DNA from: Arachnopeziza araneosa
Taxonomy: Eukaryota; Ascomycota; Leotiomycetes; Helotiales; Arachnopezizaceae
Direction: 5' to 3'
NCBI GenBank assembly: GCA_003988855.1
Contig: QYAI01000068.1
Span: 82,487 to 146,486 of the forward strand
DNA length: 64,000 nucleotides
Position numbers and translations under genes: made by a program. Positions within the stretch are counted from its first letter, which is position 1; each line of letters starts with the position of its first letter. Under the pieces are notes generated by a model. That model saw only the letters and a program-made list of their open reading frames with translations, made no database searches and was not told the DNA's origin. Of the stretch, positions 34,461-45,558 are shown piece after piece.

Positions 34461-36289
34461 CTATCCTCCTTTCGCAGCAGTGAGGCCAGAGCCTGTCCCC
34501 CAAGTGGGTGCCGGTGACGTTCGGAAAGGAAAGTAGAACGTTGAAGCCGGCGTCTGCGGTGCGGATAGTCCCATTTCAAGATCAGCCTTCTTGGGTCTCT
34601 TTTTCTTATTAGATGAAACCATCGATTTCAAAGTATTTTGGCGCTTGAGAGTAACAACTCCTGGATGTTCGGGATCTATTGTGGGTGCGACTTTCGTAAA
34701 ATGTACCCATGCCCACCACAGAACCACTGTGAAGATTGTGAGTGGAATTGAAATTGCAGCAAGAAGCCAGGCATTGCCAGCCACACTCATGTTGCCCGAA
34801 TCATTGGTGTGGACGAATTGAGTCGAAAAAAAGTTCTAAGTAGTCAGGATGGAGTAATTTGGAATGGAGCATGAGACCCACAGCTACAATCGTTGTTGGC
34901 AGATATATAAGAGTGATGACAGTTAGTATCTTTACTGCAGCAGCATCTTTCACGCTTTTTTCCTAGATAGTGTTTAGTACAAGTCTCATCGAAATGCGAC
35001 AGAGTACGTACTGTCAGATGGCACATTGATCTAGACTCGATCTGCGTTTCTCGAGCAAGATCTTTCAGCGCAACTGCTTCTTCGTAACTCAGTAAATCAG
35101 AGAGCTATCTTAAGTTAGTCTTCTTATCAGTTACTTCAGAATAGGCACATACAAGTTGTGAAGTTGATAAGGATTGCTGCTTAAGCGTTTTGGCGCGGTT
35201 GATGTGCATCTTGGCTTCTCGAACATACTCATCGAATTCCCCTAGAATGGCGTCCATCTCGTACTTCTCTTCCTCATCTGACAACTTATGATCTCTTAAA
35301 GCTTGACAGTGGCCCTGAACTCCAGATATAGCATCTAGCATGGATGGGAGAATGATTTGGAGATCCAGAATTTGGTCTTCAATGATCTTCAATTCTTGGC
35401 GATCCTCGAAATTAATGTTGAAGTCTGTCAGTGGGGAGAAGTTGCCCTTGTTACTGCCAACCGTTGCGAGGACTATGGGATCTGTCTGTTCCTTTAGTCG
35501 TTTCTCCAAACTTGTCATATAGTCCCTCCATCCTCTTAAACTGTCAGCAATGAGGATTCGGTGAACATTCCAGGGTGATAAGCCTGCATTTTGCTCTAGA
35601 CAGCGTGCGAATTGCCATTCCACGTTCTCTGAAGGGGCAACCAGAAGGAACGTAGATTTTGGCCTTCTTTCCACACCAGCATTATACAGCTGGTGATAAA
35701 CCGCTGTTTGACGGATGCTCCAGGGTGATTCGCCTTCACTTACATCACGACCGTTAAGCTCGACTCTACGGATCATATACGCGAATTCTATTACTTGTGT
35801 ATCAGCTAAGGGCGATCTTAGTGTTCGGATCGTTCAAAACTGACCATGTTTCGAATTCATAAGATCTCTGAATCCAGTTCTTCGCCTTGCGAACCCAGGG
35901 AATTCAAACTCATTTTCTGAACTCTTCCGCCCAAATGTAAATATGCACTTCCAGAAACTAGGCATGATGTTGTGGACATCCATAAACGCTTCAAAAGTTT
36001 TCCTTGAAATATTCAACGTCGTCCATGACCTGTCTTGTCGTATCGTATATATTTGTGAGCAATCATTCTCCTCCTCATGCAGTTGTGTCATCTGCCCCAA
36101 GTCGCATACATTCAGGTTGGAAATCCATTGACTTCCACCTTGCTGTCCATCCTTTATAATTTTCGTTGGGAAGACCCGAAGCACTTGCATTTGCGCCTTC
36201 TCAGGTTTCTCTTTGAATAGATCATGAGCCTTGTCGTTGACCTTCGCAGTCAGACTGCGGATGTCATCTAAGTAGTGATACGAAGCCAT
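34461..36289 (-). CDS. CorA-like two-helix membrane protein lacking GMN
   Basis: Exons 36289-35845, 35787-35153, 35104-35012, 34962-34882 and 34835-34461 give 542 residues, all phases consistent. A large soluble N-terminal region is followed by a coiled-coil-rich stalk (MDAILGEFDEYVREAKMHIN, LSDLLSYEEAVALKDLARE) and two membrane spans near the C-terminus (VKILTVITLIYLPTTIVANF and AWLLAAISIPLTIFTVVLWW) linked by about 20 residues. That layout is the CorA/Mrs2 fold, but the Gly-Met-Asn filter motif after the first span is absent (the linker reads FFSTQFV). Such CorA-like proteins are numerous in Helotiales and relatives and their transport role is unproven. The frame is open upstream of the chosen ATG for 66 codons, so a longer N-terminus is possible. 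Confidence 0.82.
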
Positions 36290-36953
36290 CGTCGACTTTT
36301 TGTTGAAATTATCCAATTCAATACCCGATATACTTTCAATACATACAGTCCAGCAAGTCTTTGAGCGATAGGTTGAAGATGTGTAGAGTTCGTGATGGAG
36401 CATGAGACAGGAATGAGGTTCGACACGAGGGCTTCTCATTGGCTCGTTTCTTGTGGCTGTGAAAATCAGCCTTGAGCACTGCCTCATACGCCACCCTTTG
36501 GTGCGACATTCACTAGGTGACCATAGCGAATGATTTTGTGATTCACAGAATGGTGTGTTTCGGCGAAGAATGTGTGCAAGACCAGCATTTCGTTTGATAG
36601 CAACTTGGGCATATTTTCTGAGGGGTTTTCCTTGCAGTATGACTTCGGCGGTGACAGCAACTGATTCATCATTTCACTTAACTTTTGCAGAATCTAACAC
36701 GTAATTGTTTTAAAAGAGATTCGTGAGGTTCCTCTCGAACAAGTACAGTGAGCAAAGAGTATCGAATGCAAATATCAGGCTATGAAACCAACTCCGACCA
36801 AAGCCCAACTAAACTCCCACTAAACTCCTTCCAACCTCGAGAGAAATGCATCCTGCAATGCACGCTAACCACCACAACTCCGATACTCCAAAACTATGTT
36901 TCATTTATTCTGGGATAGTAGTGAGGGACTTTTCTTGTTTTCTCTTCTTCTCG
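36290..36953. other. Intergenic upstream of the CorA-like gene
   Basis: No supported gene; the open frame that extends upstream from the CorA-like start (to 36487) is read as leader. Confidence 0.35.
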
Positions 36954-37289
36954 TTATCTTCCCCTATACGCCCGGCAATCTTGAATTTGGTCCTGCGTAA
37001 TGTTAGCTAGGTAACATCACGTACAGGGATGATACCGTACCTCGGTGAGAACAGAGATGTGACTGAGATGATCTGATGGGTAAATCTTGTATCGATTGAG
37101 CCGCAACTATTCATCTGTTAGTCATGAAAGAATGGATAGGACTAGAACTCCTACCTCAACACGAAAGTTATTCTTTCCCTCCTCGGTCTGGCCATAAACG
37201 CTCTTGAGTAAATTGACTAGCTTCCGCTGATCGAGATACTGTCCCTCAATGATCTGGGGATTCGATAACGTAATGTAAGTAGAAGACAT
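36954..37289 (-). CDS. 79-residue protein, member 1 of a local tiny-gene pair
   Basis: Exons 37289-37155, 37106-37041 and 36992-36954; both introns are about 48 nt, phase 0, with GTAGGA/GTACGG donors and TAG/CAG acceptors. The protein opens MSSTYITLSNPQIIEGQYLD, then a helix (QRKLVNLLKSVYG) and, after a charged loop, two short strands NNFRVE and LRLNRYKIY that straddle the first intron. It has no cysteine pair, signal peptide or membrane span. I do not recognise the family. The neighbour at 37899-38155 has the same layout and the same intron position, which argues that both are real genes. A nucleic-acid or protein-binding role is only a guess. Confidence 0.65.
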
Positions 37290-37898
37290 GGTTGAACACA
37301 TAATGTGGGGTAACTCGGTGAGATATCTGGATATATGTAGTATGGGTTGAAAGGTCGATGAATGTTTCAGGGTATACAAGATGATTATGAATGTCCTTTT
37401 AGAAAACGTGGCAGAACGAAACTTGGGTCTCCGGAATGGATGTGCGTGGATATAAGATTTACTCACTTGAGTAACTTCTGGGCATATCACGTAGGCTCAT
37501 TCGTCACCCGGCTCCAACTTGTACACCTAGCAGAACCGAAATGACTGGAGCGTGAGGCTTCTGGATCAAACTGGATATAAGACGGCCCCTTGCCACAATT
37601 TCGGGTGCGAACTTGGCCCCTAAGAAGGAGAAGGCGAATGATCCAATCACAGAAAGAGATTTGCATCAACTTAAGGCAAACTAACAGGCTTGTATCCAAT
37701 TCTGGAAAACGCGTTGCTAGGGAGGGAAACAAGGCAGATTTTCAACTCAGGTGGTGTCCCTGAAAGGCTGGGTCGTGGCGGCGAAATGCTCAGCCACGCT
37801 GAACGGTCATCCCTCTCGCACGTTAGTTCGTGGGATTCCCCCCCCAAGTCATCGACATGAATCAATTTCTTCCTTTTAAAAGAAACAGTATCAGTCAT
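37290..37898. other. Spacer between the two tiny genes
   Basis: No supported gene. Short minus-strand ORFs here are in other frames and do not match either neighbour. Confidence 0.35.
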
Positions 37899-38155
37899 TT
37901 ATTTCAAAAAGGAAGTGTGAGTCTTTAAACGAACTTCAGTCAAAAGTCTTGGTGCATGCACGATATATTTTCCTCTACGAATCTGCCCAAATCAGTCACA
38001 GCGCTTACAATAATGCCTTGCCAGCCGTAGGTTCCGAAAGGATCGGGGGACGGCGTCAGACTTACGGTCACTGAGAATTGCCCAGGGAAAAGCCTTGCCA
38101 ATAGGTCTTGCAAGCCGACACTGATGTTGTAACGTGATTCGATGACCTGTGGCAT
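37899..38155 (-). CDS. 57-residue protein, member 2 of a local tiny-gene pair
   Basis: Exons 38155-38066 and 37982-37899 joined across an 83-nt phase-0 intron (GTAAGT donor, GGGCAG acceptor, CTGAT branch-like site). It reads MPQVIESRYNISVGLQDLLA, RLFPGQFSVT, then IRRGKYIVHAPRLLTEV after the intron. Aligned without gaps over the first 25 residues it shares Pro-Gln, Ile-Glu, Tyr and three Leu with residues 10-34 of the 79-residue neighbour; the F-x-V-x/(L/I)-R junction also lines up, with the intron between the same two positions. The protein lacks the charged loop and the C-terminal tail of its partner. Not recognised otherwise. It is missed by simple ORF finding because the coding parts are so short. 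Confidence 0.5.
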
Positions 38156-39344
38156 GACGGTGAAGGTGAGGATGATATAATGTGATTGCTCTTAGCCGGG
38201 CGGTGATCAGGAGAAATGTTTGTTAATGTAAAGGGCACAGAACACCATGCAGGTTGTCAGAGGCATGGAATATTGCTATGAGTCACATGCTCTAGGAATG
38301 AGGCTTTTCAAGTTGTGACACAGGTCAAAGCTGACAATACGTTGTGCTATTTGGACCAAGGTGGCAAAATAGGCCACCTGTCATGTGACTGTCTCCTCGA
38401 TACCGACCAGTAGGAAATTCCAATGTTGGAGGACATTCATCACTCGAAAGTTTCCAAGTAGCGCTATAAATCTCTCGGTCTTGAAGAAACCATTATCTTT
38501 GAATTAGGCATTTCTTCTTCTTGACGGTGAAAAAGAAGTATAATGCAGGATTGAGTGCATTTGTCTCGCAATGCCCCCGAGGAGGCTAGAGGAAGCCTCG
38601 TATTTGTTGTGATGTTTGCTTGTTTAATTGCAGAGCTTGATAAATTGATGTTACCGCTATCAATACCCACTTCGGTAGGTAGGTACGTATATTTAGAATC
38701 CTGTGATGCAACTGCTTGGCACTACCTTGGCAGCGCTTTCCTTGTTTGATACTATGAGAATGGTCAAGCTTATGACGATTGATTTTCCAATGAGCAATCG
38801 AACAAGGACAGCTTACCTATATAACTCCCAAGATCTGCTACAAAAAGAGAAGCAATATCTTGCGAAGTGGAGGTTTCGACGATGTTGTGTGCTCAGGTGA
38901 ATAACTGCTTGTCAGTCATGAATTACTTTTGGGAAGGTGCAATCTTGCAATTTTTCCTACCCAGAAGAATATGATATGTTTCCACAGAGCAAGAGCTTTT
39001 CAAAGATCAAAGGTTCATGGTAAATTTACCTACATGGAGTAATTCTATCATCTCAACCAAGAAATAAGCCGACAACAATAGCATCTCAACGTGATGGATC
39101 TTCATATCACCATCACGTTTAATCCCAAAAGATTCTCTCTTAGATTTGATTGAGTTTCGACTAAGAATTGTACTAGCAGCCATTCATTCTCAAAAGTGAC
39201 TTCACACCTTTGAAAATGCAACTCCACAACACTCCATTCTCCACACACCGCATATCACATATTATTAAACCTAAAGCACGGAAATTTTCTCCCAAACCCA
39301 TTGTTAATGCTTAATTTAAACCAGCGAGCCAAGCAAATATTAAA
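38156..39344. other. Gene-poor stretch
   Basis: About 1.2 kb, AT-rich, no supported gene or repeat. Confidence 0.4.
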
Positions 39345-39881
39345 ATGTCGATGTCGTGAGTGGAAACAGATGCCGATCACCTGCAAGCTTCAACTAACAG
39401 CTTCTATCTTAGCGTAACTCAAACTCGATATCCAGTCTTCACCATCACCGTCCCTGACATTCTTCACAAAAGGAACATATATCAATTAAACTTGGTCGGT
39501 CCATTACATAGTACTTTCCTCGAAGATGAGAACAACATCTGGCTACAACAAAACCAAGTCCGCAGAATCAACTTTCACGTCGTTCACGATGAAGATATGA
39601 CTTTCTATCGCATCACACCTCTGACACGATATCTTGCTCAAGCTGTATATGACGTTCACTGCGTCGGTGAGGGCCATATGGTTGTTTATTCTGTCCGTCC
39701 GTACAGCTTGAAAACGCATTGTATTGACGTCGAAACCACGAACGAAACAAAGTGGTCTATCGCAACTCGACAAGACAAAGGCCAAACGGATGTAGAAAGT
39801 AATTCTTGCCACGATATGATGGGATTACTTCTGGCTGGAATGTTTGTTCATGGTTTTAGGGGATGGATTCAAGATCTTTAA
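39345..39881 (+). CDS. Orphan 159-residue protein
   Basis: Exons 39345-39355 and 39413-39881. The tiny first exon (ATG TCG ATG TC) ends at a GTGAGT donor and the intron has an ACTAAC branch site and TTAG acceptor; the join gives MSMSVTQTRYPVFTITVP. This splice removes a stop that otherwise follows the ATG. The protein is mixed alpha/beta with regions such as RRINFHVVHDEDMTFYRITP and GEGHMVVYSVRPYSL and no membrane span or signal peptide. I do not recognise it. The stop codon lies in a run of eight A (39880-39887), beyond which a neighbouring frame continues into a Leu/Glu repeat. Confidence 0.5.
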
Positions 39882-39909
39882 AAAAAACATATTGGAGGAA
39901 TGGGTGCTT

Positions 39910-39988
39910 GAGGAACTTGAAGCTTTAGAGGAACTTGAAGTTTTAGAGGAACTTGAAGCTTTAGATGAACTTGAAGCTTTAGATGAAC
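39910..39988 (+). repeat. 18-bp tandem repeat, 4.4 copies (Glu-Leu-rich)
   Basis: Units start at 39910, 39928, 39946 and 39964, with a partial unit to 39988; consensus gaggaacttgaagcttta, with single-base variants. In one frame it encodes EELEAL-type hexapeptides within a 70-codon ORF that ends at 40056. It begins 29 bases after the stop of the orphan gene. Confidence 0.85.
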
Positions 39989-41982
39989 GCAGCCAGGGCA
40001 AGCAGATCGTCGTCGATTGTTCTTTTCGGCTTTTATTCTTTGAATTCTTTGGTTGAAATCAAGCGTAGCGGTCGGGTGGAGTTTAACACTTTCTTGAGCG
40101 TGCTTAGATGAGCGTCTGTTCCAGTACTCATACCCCACAATAGCGATGAGAATGAAACGAGACAATCTTATTTCTACTTCTGAGAACTTTAAATTTGGTT
40201 CTTGGGCTCAAATGTATACGAGCAAACCTCGGAATGCTAGGGCTCCGTTTCAAGCTTTTGTTAATGCCGTGTTATAACTTATTTCAAATTTGGCGGCTTT
40301 CCTAGATAAATATATACACACAAGTTGAATATTTCTTGCATTTATAGGTTCTGTGGTGACCTATCATTTGGAGCAGGAAAAATGGTTCTAAGAAAGGACG
40401 AGGGTCACTGACGTCGACTTATGAATGGCATGCTATGGCTTTTTTGGACCTCAAAATCAACAAAAATAACCTCTTCATAAATCACTTGCAGAAATTTCCT
40501 CTGATGCGTAAGTACTACCTAGGAGATCTGTGAGTAAGGTCACTCATATATTCTAGAACATTTTCAAGAGGACAGGTATATCTGTACTGGCAGGAATATC
40601 ATAAGTGGCAACGATACTCGTGGCAGTTTTTGACGAAAGGTCGTCCTAATCAGCGGCAGAAATTGTTGATTGAACTGGAAGCCATTGTCAGTCAGTTCCA
40701 ATAAGCTGAGGCTTTTTGCCAAGTAGACTTATCTCCGTAAGAACAACAACTTACTCATGGCTCTTAATCTGTGCGGAATCATGTCTCGATTGGATTGAAA
40801 AATGATTGCGATGTCATCAAATAATAGTGGTACAAAGTCGAGGTGACAAGGGGTTTGTTCGAGAGTCGACATTATCAGAGGGAAAATAAATCTTAGAAGC
40901 CTAGAAATATCAGCTTATCGAATACTCGGTTTACTGAATCAGGTGCTAGAGTTAGGATTTCAAAGCGATGAAAAAGAGCTCCCAAATATCTGGAACGAGA
41001 TGACAACTAAGATAGAAGATATGAAACTCTAGGACCAAACTGGTCTTTGTTGCGCAGATTTTTTGAGTTCTTTCGAGATAATAGGGCCCAAGAGTTATAT
41101 CAGGATCTGAAAAGACTAATTTAAGTTCCGCATATACACTCATACATAAAATGCAATCCAAACCTGCTGAGACGGAATGTTTTGTTAAGCTTGGTATCAG
41201 CACTCTTCTCTCATTTCTAACCATGACTTGAACTTACCTATGTTATCGCTATATTTTTGGTTGTGGTAGAAAAGTTCTCGTGTTTGCTATATATGTTATT
41301 GAAGAGTGGAAGGTAGTTCGTCTGCAAGATTCTCTTAACCCTTGGTTTCTATTTGATCACTAACTTGCAACTCTCTATCAAATCCCATTGTGCTTTGATA
41401 ATATTACTGTAAGTGAATTTTATTAACATAACTGGGAGAATAGCCAACATGTTTGCGAAAGTTTAAAGGTGAGATATTCGAAGTCTAGAGAGTAAACTAT
41501 GTGAGTTCTGATCTTCCTCAGCCGTCCAATTCTGGAATCGATCTTGATCTGTCATTTAACAACATTCACTAGCTTAATCTAAAATCAAAGAAAAAGGCTC
41601 GGATCGATTCCCGAGCCATGCAGGAAGTTGACCAGGTGTTTGATTTGTTCTTTGTAGTAGGGACGCTTAAGAATATTTGGAGACTCGCTGAGCTCACCGT
41701 TCTCTTTGACTTATTTTGAGCTCCGGTAAATTCATGCTGAAGATGGTCCAAGAACCGACGAAACAATGGCCAATAAGTAGTCAACACGAGTGCGACAACG
41801 CAACGCAGAAGAACATCGACGAGCTATTAACCTCGGCAAAGCCACGTCAACATGGCTAATCAACAACAACTACTTTTGCGTGTTGGACAAAAAACATCAA
41901 GATCTCTACTGTGAGAATTTCCTAACGCTATTGGTTTAAAGCTGGCGTATATTTACTTTTCCGTTCCGTTATCGATGAAAAG
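39989..41982. other. Long gene-poor stretch
   Basis: About 2 kb. A 90-codon minus-strand ORF (40952-41224) has no domain or splice context and is not supported. No repeats or RNA genes seen. Confidence 0.4.
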
Positions 41983-42666
41983 ATGGATAAGACCAACATT
42001 TACAGAATGAAAAGCCTCGACACGTACGAAGTTAAGGTTAATGGCATTGATCTAATGGTGCCTATCATTTCCTCCAATATTCACACCGTCATTCCAAGCA
42101 CCTCAACCCGAACCCGCAAGCTAGTGGTCTCACATCTCACCGCCAAAGCCAACGTTCCGTACACTATTTTCACCATCTTCGAAGCTGCCAAGGATGTTAA
42201 ATGTTTTGTGAAGATCGCCAAAGGGTGTGTTACTGTTGAGCAGTTTTTCGGTTTGGAGGTTTCGAATTGGCATTATATCGTCCTTCGACCTGATAGCGAT
42301 ATAATGAAGTCGCACAGAAACATGCAAATACGATTTTCATATGACCATAGATTTGATCTGATGGCCGAGGCTGCTCTTCGAGCTTTCGATATTGGGATTT
42401 TTGCTTTCGAGCTGGAAAAGATTGGAATCGCATCAAACTGGACTCTAGGATTCGTGAAAACCGTTAGATTGGCAAGAAATAGCTTCGCAGAGAAGCAGCT
42501 GACTGCATTTCAACAGAAGGGATTGGAGTTTCTTCGCAGAGACTGCAGACTAGAATCTATGGACGGAGAAGGGGGAAACAGGAATCTTACAGAGTTCGCT
42601 GATTGGGAGATTATTAACTCGGATGGCGTAGATATGGAGGGTGGTTGGGTTTTTGTTGTTTGTTAG
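41983..42666 (+). CDS. Orphan 227-residue protein
   Basis: A single open exon from ATG to TAG. The translation is mixed alpha/beta, with strand-rich N-terminal half (YEVKVNGIDLMVPIIS, RKLVVSHLTAKANVPYTIF) and a helical centre (FDLMAEAALRAFDIGIFAFE). Cysteines are scattered; there is no signal peptide, membrane span or known motif. It is flanked by long gene-poor DNA. Length and composition argue for a real gene, but I cannot name the family. Confidence 0.5.
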   Translation: MDKTNIYRMKSLDTYEVKVNGIDLMVPIISSNIHTVIPSTSTRTRKLVVSHLTAKANVPYTIFTIFEAAKDVKCFVKIAKGCVTVEQFFGLEVSNWHYIVLRPDSDIMKSHRNMQIRFSYDHRFDLMAEAALRAFDIGIFAFELEKIGIASNWTLGFVKTVRLARNSFAEKQLTAFQQKGLEFLRRDCRLESMDGEGGNRNLTEFADWEIINSDGVDMEGGWVFVVC

Positions 42667-43676
42667 TATTCTCTAGTTAATCTCATCTAAGGCTCGCCTT
42701 GGGCAGTAGGGGAACTTTCCGAGGATTCCGGTACGATGGCAAATACCATTATATATAAGAATTGGGGACCTAATTTTCACCTAGTAAAGCTTTATCTGCT
42801 GATTTAATCATCTGACTGCTAGAAATCACTGAGAAGTGTGGGATGCCTCAATGGAAGAGGATGTCAGGCGAAAACAAAGCATGAAAAGAGATGCAGCCAA
42901 GATTGATACTACACTTCCAAGAATGTCGTGTCCCTTCAGCAAAACCATCGGATGTTCCAGATTCGGACGAAAAAACCGTAGAAAAGGTGGCGATAGCGAA
43001 AATCGTGCCAGATATAGTATTAGTCACCTGGCTGATATCGTCCTCAGCAGACTTGTATTTACTTGCTTGCTGTTATTTATCCAAAGCCGTAGCCAGGTGA
43101 AATCTTCTTGCCACTGCAACCTCCGTCCTGGGGCAAGTTTGGTGCAAAACCACCGATGGTAAATAAAAGAACAAGGCCGAGGAAACGCTAAATGCCAGAT
43201 GTTGAAATGTAAGCCTTGCTTGCATACTGTTTAGCATCCTTCAAGCTGTACTAAGATACACTTGATCTTTGTCGTTGGCCGCGAAGACGGAAGGGAAATT
43301 TGGAGTCGAGATCGATAGCAGGGCAAAGTTTATGTTGCCAAGTCTATTGGTTTCTCCTAGGTACTTTCCGTTTTCGACGAAACACCCGAAGTATACGATG
43401 CTCTTGAACGAAACCGTGTCCCGCAAGTGCAGCAGATACTCACCCTAACCGAACCAACTGCAAGATCAAGGTTGTGCTAGAGGAACCCGGTAAGGCCCTG
43501 TAAGTCGGACTGCCGAAGCACTTAGCTAAGGCTAACACGGCACAAGCAGCACTGGAGGACCGCGTTCTCGACATCAACACATCTGGTCGGGTGTCACTGT
43601 ATAAAGGAGGAAAGGGTCACCTGGCGGTCGGATATGACATCATAGCTAACATGACAAATGCCTAAATAGCTTTAAG
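42667..43676. other. Gene-poor stretch with possible decayed coding sequence
   Basis: About 1 kb. Short ORFs occur on both strands (for example 43241-43426 on the minus strand) and the plus-strand segment 43519-43640 reads open and protein-like, but stops and frame changes break them up. Treated as possible gene remnants. Confidence 0.35.
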
Positions 43677-44122
43677 ATGGCCCTTATTTTTCCAGACAAA
43701 CCCGACTCTGACCTCTTTGAGGCAGCGATAGGGACAAGCAAGGGGTAAACAAGGTAGAGGATATGACATTTTCTCTGAAGGAGAAGGCTGGAGTGAAGGC
43801 AACGTACGCATCAAGCGACAACGCTTGGATGGGAAGACCGGTGGTACACTGGGACAAGGAGGTAGGCAGATTGCCGAACCCGGGGAAGTGGATAGTGGTG
43901 AACGGGGTGAAAAGCATGATTTCGCCAGAGGGAAACAAGAGCAGATGTAAAGCCTGCAACAAGAGCGGGCACTCAGCATGGGTGTGCGCCGGCGATCGGG
44001 GTCAAACTCGTGGATATGTGGCACCCTGGATGACGAGGATGGCTACACTGAACATTAGGTCGGTAGGCCCTAATGGAGAAAGATGCGAACTATGCCATCG
44101 ACTTGTGCGTTTGCATGTCTGA
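43677..44122 (+). pseudogene. Zinc-knuckle protein fragment, probably frame-disrupted
   Basis: The open part (43763-44122) encodes a CCHC zinc knuckle, CKACNKSGHSAWVC (C-x2-C-x4-H-x4-C), followed by a second pair CELC. Such knuckles bind single-stranded nucleic acid and occur in Gag proteins and in RNA-binding proteins. Upstream, a good ATG at 43677 starts MALIFPDKPDSDLFEAA, but that frame stops at TAA and must shift to join the knuckle frame. A GTGCGT donor at the end and TTAG acceptor could extend the coding region to 44189. It may be a degraded mobile-element or host gene; no reverse transcriptase or repeats are near. Confidence 0.35.
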
Positions 44123-44189
44123 GCTGCAGAAGAAAAACAATGATTTAGCGGGTTGTTGGCATCTGGTGGTGGCCTTGGGGTGGTGAATA

Positions 44190-44607
44190 ATGAAGCGAAG
44201 CAATAAGATTTTGGAACTTTTCATCTTTTCGATGTCCTCTTGCCTAGTTCTCCTTCGTACGTAGGTAGTACGGTAATGGCTGTGTCGTAGCTAACGCGCA
44301 ATGAGGTAGAATGCTTTCGCATTTAATAGTTACCTTGGTAGCGACATGAGATTATGAATCGAAATCCTGAAGACGGATTGAGACAGATCCTTAAGACGGG
44401 AGTCGTTGAAGACCACGTGAATTAACGCTAAGCCAAATCCTGACAGAGGCTTAAGAAGCGGTGACGACGTGTTGAGATTAGGTACCACTAGTTAGGATTT
44501 AGGTAACTACTTCTACTTCTATCTCCCATGCTGGCTTCTCGTCCGCCACCCTTACTTTTCACTAATACTTGTATTGTTGTCAATCGTGACCTCCTTCAGC
44601 CGCCAGA
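44190..44607. other. Intergenic, promoter of the F-box-like gene
   Basis: No ORF of note; contains a CT-rich run (about 44505-44560) before the start. Confidence 0.4.
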
Positions 44608-45315
44608 ATGACACCAGAACCAGTCAACTATCCTTACGCCAGCCTCCCTGGCCTCCCCGCCGAAGTCCGACAGATGATCTTGGAATATATCTTTATCTTG
44701 TCATGCGAACCTTGGCATCACACCAAGAGCGGGCCCATGAGGATTGCTTTCAGAGGCAAATCCGACACGCGGACATACCCAGTGAAGTCTACATTCTGGG
44801 GCACAGAGTTGATGAGTGGCATTTTCCGCCTCAACCACCAAATCTATCATGAATGCATGAACATTGTCTATGGTGGAGATGTTATTTTCGATCTTTCACG
44901 CGGCGTGATGATCGACCCGGCCATGGAGACCTGTTTGAGCAGATCAAAGGACTACATTAAGCATATCGCGCTCGAATTCCATCGGACCCAAGTGTTTCAG
45001 TCCGAAATCCGTCGATGTAGCAGACCACACTTAGAAACAGTCAAAGAGCACTGGAGGAGTTTGAGAACACTGCTAAAGTGCTTGGAAACTGTCGAACTTC
45101 AACTCGTGTTCTACTCTAGGATTCTAGTTGGTGAACGAGCGGCAACACGAAATGAGATGATGAAGAAACATGTCATTGAAATGGGGAGAATTTTTAAGGG
45201 AACCCATGTCACTTTGGTGTGTAGAAATTTGAATCATCCCGAGGAGCATGATGAAATATTGCAAAGCTGTCAGGTAGCATTAGATACGCTTGTTGCTGAG
45301 GATGGGAACGCCTAG
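44608..45315 (+). CDS. F-box/2EXR-like protein
   Basis: Single exon, 235 residues. The N-terminus LPGLPAEVRQMILEYIF and, about 60 residues on, IFRLNHQIYHECMNIVYGG follow the pattern of the large fungal family that opens with an F-box-like helix (LPxEVRxxIY) and continues with LLxVxxQIYxEAxxxLYG. These proteins are thought to be F-box adaptors or degenerate relatives; the rest, helical with SLRTLLKCLETVELQLVF, fits the family's C-terminal region. Function unknown. Start in good context after a pyrimidine-rich leader; no intron needed. Confidence 0.7.
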   Translation: MTPEPVNYPYASLPGLPAEVRQMILEYIFILSCEPWHHTKSGPMRIAFRGKSDTRTYPVKSTFWGTELMSGIFRLNHQIYHECMNIVYGGDVIFDLSRGVMIDPAMETCLSRSKDYIKHIALEFHRTQVFQSEIRRCSRPHLETVKEHWRSLRTLLKCLETVELQLVFYSRILVGERAATRNEMMKKHVIEMGRIFKGTHVTLVCRNLNHPEEHDEILQSCQVALDTLVAEDGNA

Positions 45316-45558
45316 CTGCCAGAAGGCTGTTTTGATTTCTGCTATATTTGGAAGCTTTTGTGTGTCAAATAAGATTAGAAGCGTGTATTCATACGCTTAA
45401 CAAGTGAAAAGCACTTGTTGAGGCACGTTCAAAATCACAAAATCCTCTGGAGTTGTTTCGAGTTGATATATTTTCTTGATTTGATAAATTCGACGCTCCA
45501 TGGAGCAATATTTCCAGAATATTTTTTTAATTTCTGCCCCGTACGCAAAATGAGAAGT

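Noticed and set aside
40952..41224. 90-codon minus-strand ORF
   Set aside because: No motif, no neighbouring exon and unremarkable composition in gene-poor DNA.
42836..43162. 108-codon plus-strand ORF
   Set aside because: Starts with a non-optimal context, has no domain, and a second frame (42891-43100) is equally protein-like, so neither is convincing.
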